5,765 nucleotides of DNA, taken from NCBI GenBank assembly GCA_026984385.1, contig JALSSH010000011.1, positions 1 through 5,765 of the forward strand, written 5' to 3'. Both the position numbers and the translations under genes were made by a program. Origin of the DNA: Ardenticatenia bacterium (lineage in GTDB: Bacteria; Chloroflexota; Anaerolineae; Aggregatilineales; Aggregatilineaceae). Each line of letters opens with the position of its first letter. Within the stretch, counting starts at the first letter, position 1. Positions 1 to 4,823 of the stretch are shown here, one piece after another. The notes under the pieces are model-generated. The model searched no databases, was not told where the DNA came from, and saw nothing but the letters and a program-made list of their open reading frames with translations.

Positions 1-267
1 CGGGTGGTTTTCCTGGCCGACAAAACAGGCGTGCTCACAGTCTTGGCGCGCCCTCTCTGGGATTTGCGCAGGCCGGTACTCGTCCCGTTCGACGCTTTGG
101 TGTGGCGCGTTGTTGCGCCATAGCGAGTTGTCACATCGTGATCGTAGCGTAGAAGCAGTGGCCGTGTCAAGGTTCGTTCTTCGGCACTGATAGCGTTGAG
201 ACCCCGACGCATTGTGCCCCGCTTTGAGCTGTCCTTCTTGGGCGTGACCATATGGACATTTGCTCAT
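1..267 (-). pseudogene. Decayed IS1-like transposase, N-terminal zinc-ribbon remnant (runs off left edge)
   Basis: Reading the minus strand from the ATG at 267-265, the frame stays open for 89 codons to the window edge. Its first 30 residues look like the zinc ribbon that opens many IS1-type transposases: a CPY knuckle at residues 4-6, then KAG at 15-17, SGSQRYQC at 21-28 and RR at 29-30. Intact relatives carry two CxxC knuckles. Here the second cysteine of both is missing: residue 7 is Gly directly after CPY, and residue 31 is Thr. After residue 30 this frame stops looking like the family, while the next minus frame reads ERTLT, as expected just after the second knuckle, and further on GTS and KTVS, which recall the helix-turn-helix. 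I infer small deletions near position 180 and probably more downstream, so this is likely a relic of an insertion sequence. No in-frame start lies between the ATG and the upstream stop, and the SD is weak. Family assignment is from pattern memory, not a search. Confidence 0.55.
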
Positions 268-426
268 AACCTTAGTTGACCTCGTCTCCCTTCCTTATCC
301 CCCCGTAGGCGAAGCGCTATTGCCGAAGCTCGGTTTGTTCGGTAGCCTAAGGGGGCTACATCGTGCAAGGTGCAGCCCAAGTCAACGTTTTGTTGGTGGA
401 GAAGAAAGCGAGAATCAATTCCGCTC
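268..426. other. Leader between transposase relic and carboxypeptidase gene, with small hairpins
   Basis: This 159-base gap would hold the outer end of the insertion sequence and the 5' leader of the carboxypeptidase gene. I find no convincing sigma-70 promoter; the best plus-strand pairings, such as TTGCCG at 320-325 with TAGCCT at 343-348 (17-base spacer), match only half of each consensus. Two small inverted repeats overlap: GTAGCC at 342-347 with GGCTAC at 354-359, and GGGCT at 353-357 with AGCCC at 374-378. They cannot form together. No clear terminal inverted repeat or target duplication for an insertion sequence could be identified, because the other end is outside the window. Confidence 0.4.
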
Positions 427-1932
427 ATGGACAATGTGACGCAACTCAAAACCTACCTGGCAGACATCGTACACTTGCAACACGCGGCGGCACTGTTGGG
501 GTGGGATCAGCAAGTTAACATGCCGCACAAAGGGGCACCCGCTCGCGCTGAACAACTGGCAACGCTCAGTCGTTTGGCGCACGAACAATTTATCTCGGAG
601 AAGACCGGACGCCTGCTGGAAAACGCCGAAGCGGACGTGGCCGATTTGGACGCCGATCACGATAACGCGGCGTTAGTGCGCGTGGTACGCCACGACTACA
701 ACCTGGCAACGCGCGTGCCGACGGCTTTGGTGGAAGAGCTGGCGCGTACAACCACCTTGGCGCACGAAATATGGACCAAAGCTCGTGAAGCAGCCGACTT
801 TAACCAATTTGAGGACGCACTGGCGCGCATCATAGACCTCAAGCGTCAACAGGCCGAGGCGCTGGGCTATGAGGATCGCCCCTACGACGCCTTGCTCGAC
901 CAGTACGAGCCGCAGATGAAAACCGCCGACGTAGAGCGGCTCTTTGACGAACTGCGCGCCGAGTTAGTCCCTTTTGTGGCGCAGATTTTCGAGCGCTTGG
1001 ACGCGGTGGACGATGCGCCGATCCGCCAGCGCTTTGAGGTGGACAAACAAGAGGCATTCGGGCTGAAGGTGCTCAAGCGTATCGGCTACGATTTTGAGCG
1101 TGGGCGACAAGACCGCTCCGTACACCCCTTCACGACCGAATTTTCGATTAACGACGTGCGCATCACCACGCGCTTTGAGGAAGATTGGCTGCCATCGGCG
1201 CTTTTCGGCTCGATCCATGAAGGCGGCCATGCTATGTACGAACAGGGTTGCAACCCCACCTACGAGGGGACGTTTTTGGCGGGCGGCACGTCGCTGGGCA
1301 TCCACGAAAGCCAGTCGCGGCTATGGGAAAACGTGGTCGGGCGCAGCCGCGCCTTTTGGGGCGTCTTCTACGGAGACTTGCAGGCTCTTTTCCCCGCCCA
1401 ATTGCAAGATGTACCGATGGAGGCGTTCTACCGCGCCATCAACGCAGTTTCCCGCTCACTGATTCGCGTGGAAGCCGACGAAGTAACCTATAACCTACAC
1501 ATCATGCTCCGCTTTGAGCTGGAAAACGCGCTTTTAGAAGGCAAGTTGGCAGTACACGACGTGCGCGATGCCTGGAACGACAAAATGCACGACTACTTGG
1601 GCGTCACGCCACCAGACGACGGCAAACATGGCGTGTTGCAAGATGTGCACTGGTCGTCCGGCCTGGTGGGATATTTCCCCACGTATTCGCTGGGGAATTT
1701 CCTTTCCGTGCAGTTTTGGGAGCAAGCCGTGCACGATGTGCCCAGCATTCCGGAGGATATCCAGCGAGGCGAGTTCGGCTCACTGTTGAGCTGGCTGCGG
1801 GAAAATATTCATCGGCACGGGCGCAAATATTTCCCTGCGGAACTGACCGAGCGGGTCACCGGAGGCCCGATTCAAATCGCGCCCTTCATGCGCTACTTGA
1901 AAGCTAAATACACGGACATCTACGGCCTATAA
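427..1932 (+). CDS. M32 family metallocarboxypeptidase (carboxypeptidase Taq type)
   Basis: Zinc- or cobalt-type carboxypeptidase that removes single residues from peptide C-termini, presumably in the cytosol because no signal peptide is visible. At 501 residues it has the usual M32 length of about 500. The HExxH site is HEGGH at residues 264-268, and the third metal ligand is E294 in HESQSR. The H264-to-E294 spacing of 30 is the same as that of the Pyrococcus furiosus enzyme as I recall it. Other family blocks are present in order: LLGWDQQ and RAEQLA near the N-terminus, HPF at 233-235, DVRITTR at 243-249, RVEADEVTY at 347-355 and GYFPTYSLGN at 415-424. I chose the ATG at 427 because M32 similarity starts just after it. 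A GTG at 370 would add 19 residues rich in Trp and Arg that do not look like the family. No good SD lies close to 427; the nearest purine run, GGAGAAG at 398-404, is about 22 bases away. The gene ends before a hairpin terminator and appears monocistronic. Confidence 0.96.
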   Translation: MDNVTQLKTYLADIVHLQHAAALLGWDQQVNMPHKGAPARAEQLATLSRLAHEQFISEKTGRLLENAEADVADLDADHDNAALVRVVRHDYNLATRVPTALVEELARTTTLAHEIWTKAREAADFNQFEDALARIIDLKRQQAEALGYEDRPYDALLDQYEPQMKTADVERLFDELRAELVPFVAQIFERLDAVDDAPIRQRFEVDKQEAFGLKVLKRIGYDFERGRQDRSVHPFTTEFSINDVRITTRFEEDWLPSALFGSIHEGGHAMYEQGCNPTYEGTFLAGGTSLGIHESQSRLWENVVGRSRAFWGVFYGDLQALFPAQLQDVPMEAFYRAINAVSRSLIRVEADEVTYNLHIMLRFELENALLEGKLAVHDVRDAWNDKMHDYLGVTPPDDGKHGVLQDVHWSSGLVGYFPTYSLGNFLSVQFWEQAVHDVPSIPEDIQRGEFGSLLSWLRENIHRHGRKYFPAELTERVTGGPIQIAPFMRYLKAKYTDIYGL

Positions 1933-1949
1933 GGCGCACTGTTGCGCAG

Positions 1950-1994
1950 AAAAAAGCCCCCCGCAACAATTGATAACGTGCGGGGGGTGCTTTT
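1950..1994. terminator. Bidirectional intrinsic terminator between convergent genes
   Basis: An A-run at 1950-1955 leads into a stem pairing CCCCCCGCA (1957-1965) with TGCGGGGGG (1979-1987). The stem continues as AG/CT after a two-base bulge (TG at 1988-1989) and is followed by TTTT at 1991-1994. The loop is 13 bases. Read on the plus strand it ends the carboxypeptidase transcript about 20 bases past its stop. Read on the minus strand the A-run becomes a six-base T tract, so it can equally end the 2022-2597 gene, whose stop lies 28 bases away. Confidence 0.85.
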
Positions 1995-2021
1995 AGCGCA
2001 TAGAAACAAAGGGCGTTGCCC

Positions 2022-2597
2022 CTAATGCCAGCCGAAAATATTTTTCCACCAGCCACCTTTTTTAGGGGACGGCGTTTTGCGCAAATCCTGGAAGCTGATC
2101 TTGCCCTCTCGATCCATCGTGATGATGAGCGCTTTCCGATGCTTGATGGCTTCCTTCAGGCTCAACTTGCAGCCGCGCGGGAGCATATAAACATAGGACT
2201 TGTCCGCAGTGCTGTGCATTCGAGACAACCGCCACTCATCGCGGTACATTTGCGCAATTTGCAAAAGCATAATCTGAGGAGGCATTCCCTCCCTTTGTTG
2301 TGGAAACGGATGGGGCGGTTGAGGTGGGGTGATGGGTTCTTCGACAATTTCGGAAGGCCTTGGGGAAGAATCCAGCTCATCGGTGTAGACGACGTCCGTA
2401 TCCTCGAACTCGGTTGGCTCTGAAAAAAAGGGGCTTTCCATCCCATCCTCATCGCCGTAAAAAGGTGTCTCTTCTTGTTGGATGGCAAGTTCTTGTTCGG
2501 CATATCGCCAGCGAAAATCCAGACGCGGCGAAGCCAGGCGCACCCCATCGGATGAGGGCATAGCGCCATTGAAAAAGGCTTCTTCTTGTCCCACCAT
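2022..2597 (-). CDS. Hypothetical protein with acidic/Pro-rich N-half and Trp-rich C-terminal tail
   Basis: I do not recognise this 191-residue protein. Residues about 40-105 are rich in Glu, Asp, Pro, Ser and Thr (for example FFSEPTEFEDTD at 57-68 and a PPQPPHPFP run at 91-99) and are probably disordered. Residues about 106-174 look ordered: a helix-like stretch (QIMLLQIAQMYRDEW), alternating hydrophobics around YVYMLP at 135-140, a Lys-rich helix near 144-155 and a short strand ALIITMD at 156-162. The tail from 175 is basic and aromatic, KKGGWWKNIFGWH. There is no signal peptide or membrane segment, so a cytosolic protein is likely, possibly touching a membrane or partner through the tail. 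The start is the ATG at 2597-2595, preceded by GAGGGGG at 2608-2602. It is the best choice here because a competing frame at 2162-2620 has erratic composition. A TATAAT box lies at 2635-2630. The gene converges on the carboxypeptidase gene and shares its terminator, and is divergent from the TPR gene. It could be a lineage-specific protein. Confidence 0.75.
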   Translation of the reverse strand: MVGQEEAFFNGAMPSSDGVRLASPRLDFRWRYAEQELAIQQEETPFYGDEDGMESPFFSEPTEFEDTDVVYTDELDSSPRPSEIVEEPITPPQPPHPFPQQREGMPPQIMLLQIAQMYRDEWRLSRMHSTADKSYVYMLPRGCKLSLKEAIKHRKALIITMDREGKISFQDLRKTPSPKKGGWWKNIFGWH

Positions 2598-2629
2598 GTT
2601 TCCCCCTCACTTTCCGGCACGGTTGAGAC

Positions 2630-2658
2630 ATTATAGAGATATGTGATAGCGCGCGTGA
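2630..2658 (-). promoter_or_regulatory. Candidate promoter for the 2022-2597 gene
   Basis: On the minus strand a perfect TATAAT lies at 2635-2630, about 32 bases before the start codon. The -35 region 17-18 bases upstream (around 2653-2659) is poor, matching about half of TTGACA. A second option further up is an extended -10, TGTTAGAAT, at 2685-2677, inside an AT-rich stretch (2681-2710). The -10 is convincing by sequence alone; the start point is inferred. Confidence 0.5.
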
Positions 2659-2874
2659 CGCCTGCTTACAAACCGTATTCTAACATAAAAATAATAAAAG
2701 GGAAATAAACGTGAGCGGGGTCGTGTGTCCAATTGGGCTGAGCGTCGTCCACTAAGCACCAAGTCGCGTCGTGTTTTTCGCTCAAAACGACACGCGGCTA
2801 CAGTTTTTGGCAACGGCGAAAATCACCCTACAAATTTCAACCGCCGAGGATACACCCCCCGTGCTTTGTTTTTG

Positions 2875-2903
2875 TTGGAAAGTTCAATCCCCTCTGGTAC
2901 AAT
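2875..2903 (+). promoter_or_regulatory. Sigma-70-type promoter for the TPR gene
   Basis: TTGGAA at 2875-2880 (4 of 6 to TTGACA) is followed by a 17-base spacer and TACAAT at 2898-2903 (5 of 6 to TATAAT). TGG directly before the -10 makes it an extended -10 (TGnTACAAT). Transcription should begin near 2910, leaving a leader of about 58 bases before the ATG at 2968. This is the clearest full promoter in the window. Confidence 0.75.
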
Positions 2904-2967
2904 CCACGCGGCTTGTGTAGCCTGACACGGGCTTAGATTTCGGCCACTTAGAAAGGTATGGCGATTG

Positions 2968-3912
2968 ATGAAGTCTCGTCCTATTCTCGTAGCCGCAGGG
3001 ATTGTAGGCGCGGTGTTGTTGATTTTTGCCGCTTGGTTGCTCGTCCAAAACGCCAACGACGACACTCCCGCCGAAAACACCGCCCAAACCGATAACAACT
3101 CCGCCGCAATGCCCGACGACGACGTACATCAACAACTCACCGCTCAACCAGCAGCAGGGCAAAGCGCCGCCAACCCTGTGCAAGACTTCACAACGGCGGG
3201 CATCGCTGCTGCGCAAGCCGGAGATGTGGAAGAGGCGATCAACGCTTTTCAAATCGCCATTGCCGCCGCGCGCGACGATGAGGCAGCGCTCCCACACTTT
3301 TATTTGGGCAGTCTCTACCTGGAACTGGGCGAGACTGAGGACGCGCTCACGCATTTGGAAGCCGCCACCGAAGCCAACCCCTCGATGGCAATGGCTTGGG
3401 CACAGCTCGGCAACGCTTATTTGGCGTCCGGTCGCCCGCTCAGCGCTATTGATGCCTTTAACCAGGCGTTGGCTCTTGCGCCGGATGATCCGGCTCTGCT
3501 CACCAATCGCGGCCAAGCTTTCATGCATATCGGCGACGAAGCCGCCTTTGCCAAAGCAAAAGCAGATTTTGACCGCGCGCTGGAGATCAACCCAGACTTG
3601 ATCGCAGGCTACTTCAACCGTGGCGCGTATTATATGCGTGTGGAAAACTGGGAAGCCGCAATCGGTGACTTTACTTCGGTGTTGGATATTGACCCTGCAC
3701 AACCCGCTGCGCATTTCAACCGCGCTATGGCTTACCGTGAAATGGGCGAAACCGACAAAGCCATCAACGATTTGGTGCTGGTGCTGGCTTTCCGCCCAGA
3801 CCCCGATCTGGAGGCCCAAGCCCAAGCGATGCTCGAAGAACTGCAAGCTCAATCCGATACGGGCAGTACGCCCTCTGCAGCCCCGACCGAGGAGACATCT
3901 TCCGGCGAGTGA
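2968..3912 (+). CDS. Membrane-anchored TPR-repeat protein
   Basis: A 314-residue protein that probably acts as a protein-protein scaffold on the outer face of the membrane. A basic N-terminus (MKSR) precedes a membrane segment at about 6-27, with no cleavage motif or lipobox, so it is likely a signal anchor. Residues 28-70 form an Asn/Asp/Gln/Ala-rich linker. Six TPR repeats follow, starting at about 71, 107, 141, 175, 212 and 246, each with the Gly or Ala at position 8, Ala near 20 and, in repeats 2-6, Pro at 32 (138, 172, 209, 243, 277). Repeat 4 has about three extra residues between its helices (around 190-196). A capping helix (280-295) and a Ser/Thr/Glu-rich tail end the protein. The ATG at 2968 is preceded by GAAAGG (2951-2956) at 11 bases; an adjacent in-frame TTG at 2965 would give 8-base spacing and one more residue. 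The gene has its own promoter and terminator. TPR fold alone does not reveal partners. It could alternatively be a secreted protein with a cleaved leader. Confidence 0.88.
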   Translation: MKSRPILVAAGIVGAVLLIFAAWLLVQNANDDTPAENTAQTDNNSAAMPDDDVHQQLTAQPAAGQSAANPVQDFTTAGIAAAQAGDVEEAINAFQIAIAAARDDEAALPHFYLGSLYLELGETEDALTHLEAATEANPSMAMAWAQLGNAYLASGRPLSAIDAFNQALALAPDDPALLTNRGQAFMHIGDEAAFAKAKADFDRALEINPDLIAGYFNRGAYYMRVENWEAAIGDFTSVLDIDPAQPAAHFNRAMAYREMGETDKAINDLVLVLAFRPDPDLEAQAQAMLEELQAQSDTGSTPSAAPTEETSSGE

Positions 3913-3937
3913 GTGAGTTCGCTTCTCAACGCCAGTC

Positions 3938-3964
3938 AAAGGGGCGCACATCGCGCCCCTTTTT
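3938..3964 (+). terminator. Rho-independent terminator after the TPR gene
   Basis: A perfect stem pairs AAAGGGGCGC (3938-3947) with GCGCCCCTTT (3953-3962) around a five-base loop, ACATC, followed by T residues to 3964. It begins 26 bases after the TPR stop. It also lies inside the open frame upstream of the Nudix gene, which is one reason to reject the earlier GTG start at 3909 for that gene. Confidence 0.92.
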
Positions 3965-4007
3965 GCGTTCCCCCTTCGCCCGCCTGACAAAACAGCTCGG
4001 GGCGCGA

Positions 4008-4034
4008 TTGACCGTATACAATGCTACGTATACA
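4008..4034 (+). promoter_or_regulatory. Nudix gene promoter region with repeated GTATAC element
   Basis: CGTATACA occurs twice, at 4013-4020 and 4027-4034, 14 bases apart. Each contains the palindrome GTATAC, so the pair reads GTATAC-N8-GTATAC and has dyad symmetry at its ends. A likely -10, TACAAT, lies at 4017-4022 within the first copy, putting the start near 4029 and giving a very short leader. TTGACC at 4008-4013 could be a -35 only for a later -10, TATACA at 4029-4034, with a short 15-base spacer. Overlap of a repeated palindrome with the -10 suggests a repressor operator; that role is inference. Confidence 0.45.
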
Positions 4035-4041
4035 GAGGAGG
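4034..4041 (+). promoter_or_regulatory. Strong Shine-Dalgarno site fixing the Nudix start
   Basis: AGAGGAGG lies five bases before the ATG at 4047 and is close to a perfect anti-SD match. It favours 4047 over the GTG at 3909, which overlaps the preceding gene's stop and would force translation through the terminator hairpin. Confidence 0.8.
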
Positions 4042-4046
4042 ATGCT

Positions 4047-4823
4047 ATGCGCACCTGGGATGAAGTCAAACACGCGCTATACCTGATCGCCGATGAACTG
4101 CGCGGCATGGCGACCATTGGGCGCTATTTTTCCACCAATCTCTACGAGCGGGAACGCGCCTACCACACGATGGAACTCGCGGCGCGCGTGGCTGCGTTGG
4201 CGGAAGATGCGCCGCAGGACGAAGTACGCGCGGCCTTCCTTGCCGAACCTTGGATGCGAGCCTCTCCGCTGGTGGCGGTGGAAGCAGCGGTTTTTTCACC
4301 GCACGAGGAGCTTCTGCTCATCCGCCGAGCTGACACGGCGGCTTGGGCGCTACCCGGAGGGCTTGCGGAGATCGGGCGTTCCCCAGCCGAAAGCGTGCTG
4401 CATGAGTTGTGGGAAGAAGCCGGCTTGCGCGGGCGCGTTGCTCAATTGCTGGGCATATTCGACAACCGCTTGAACGAAGGACGGGCGCGTTTTCATGTGC
4501 TTGTGTTGGTCTTTGAGGTTACTTGTGACCGGCTGACGCCTTCCCCGGGTGTAGAAACGTTGGAAGTAGGGTTCTTTCCGCTCGATGCGCTGCCCGCGCC
4601 GCTCCACCCCGGGCACGAACGCCGCGTCACCACGATCTTGGAACATCGCCGCGCCCCCGCCTACTTCGATCCGGCAAACTTTCATCGGGGTTCGCTGCCC
4701 ACCTTACAGCGCCCCGATCGCTTCCGCACCGACGCGCATCTTTCCGCGTCCCCTGCCCGCCCTCATATCTCCCCCAAGCCCCCCATTGCCCCGCTGCTCT
4801 GGCATATGCTCACGCGCAGCTAA
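4047..4823 (+). CDS. Nudix hydrolase with Nudix_N-type leader domain
   Basis: A 258-residue protein expected to hydrolyse a nucleoside diphosphate linked to another moiety (ADP-ribose-like compounds are typical for this architecture); the substrate cannot be read from sequence. Residues about 8-50 form a helical leader with GRYFSTNLYERERAY (25-39), resembling Pfam Nudix_N. The Nudix fold spans about 73-200: strand LVAVEAAVF (75-83), LPGG (102-105), the Nudix box at 105-127, and GFFPLDALP (175-183), which resembles the GFF-DELP block common in this group. The catalytic core E120-L-W-E123-E124-A-G is intact. Two box positions differ: R111 stands where Glu is usual and H119 where Arg is usual. 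Residues about 205-258 are a Pro/Arg/His-rich tail with no recognised domain. The start is set by the SD at 4034-4041. A terminator separates it from the TPR gene, so it is probably transcribed alone. Its TAA overlaps the stop of the convergent solute-binding gene, with no terminator between. Confidence 0.9.
   Translation: MRTWDEVKHALYLIADELRGMATIGRYFSTNLYERERAYHTMELAARVAALAEDAPQDEVRAAFLAEPWMRASPLVAVEAAVFSPHEELLLIRRADTAAWALPGGLAEIGRSPAESVLHELWEEAGLRGRVAQLLGIFDNRLNEGRARFHVLVLVFEVTCDRLTPSPGVETLEVGFFPLDALPAPLHPGHERRVTTILEHRRAPAYFDPANFHRGSLPTLQRPDRFRTDAHLSASPARPHISPKPPIAPLLWHMLTRS

Larger units (their letters stand above)
2598..2967. other. Divergent intergenic region (370 bases)
   Basis: The gap holds the promoter and leader of the minus-strand gene on its left and the promoter and leader of the TPR gene on its right. 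Between them are an AT-rich patch (about 2681-2710) and an imperfect hairpin at 2765-2796: outer stem CGCGT/ACGCG, a 2x2 mismatch, then TGTTTT/AAAACG including one G-T pair, with a six-base loop. No T tract follows it closely on either strand, so it is not an obvious terminator. Short open frames here overlap the promoters and show no coding character. I see no tRNA or other RNA gene. Confidence 0.6.

Noticed and set aside
1..123. Plus-strand open frame at the left edge ending at a TAG at 121-123, as a possible C-terminal gene fragment
   Set aside because: All three plus frames are open over this short stretch, the peptide resembles nothing I know, and the minus strand here has a recognisable transposase pattern.
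2162..2620. Alternative minus-strand frame overlapping the 191-residue hypothetical gene
   Set aside because: Its composition is erratic (many Cys, Arg and Trp), it would start inside the likely leader, and the other frame has the better-placed SD and a coherent protein.
2725..2925. Plus-strand 66-codon frame in the divergent region
   Set aside because: It runs through the TPR promoter, starts with GTG without an SD and has no family character.
3907..3918. GAGT tetranucleotide repeat at the TPR stop as a possible phase-variation switch joining TPR and Nudix frames
   Set aside because: Gain or loss of a unit leaves the sequence GGC GAG TGA unchanged, so the stop stays in frame; three copies are also too few to be notable.
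2884..3990. Minus-strand open frame of 368 codons antisense to the TPR gene
   Set aside because: It spans the terminator, the whole TPR gene and its leader, has Gly/Arg/His-heavy patchy composition and no SD, and is explained by the codon use of the TPR gene.
3909..4046. N-terminal extension of the Nudix protein from the GTG at 3909
   Set aside because: It would overlap the TPR stop, include the terminator hairpin and lack an SD, while the ATG at 4047 has a near-perfect one and matches the Nudix_N domain start.
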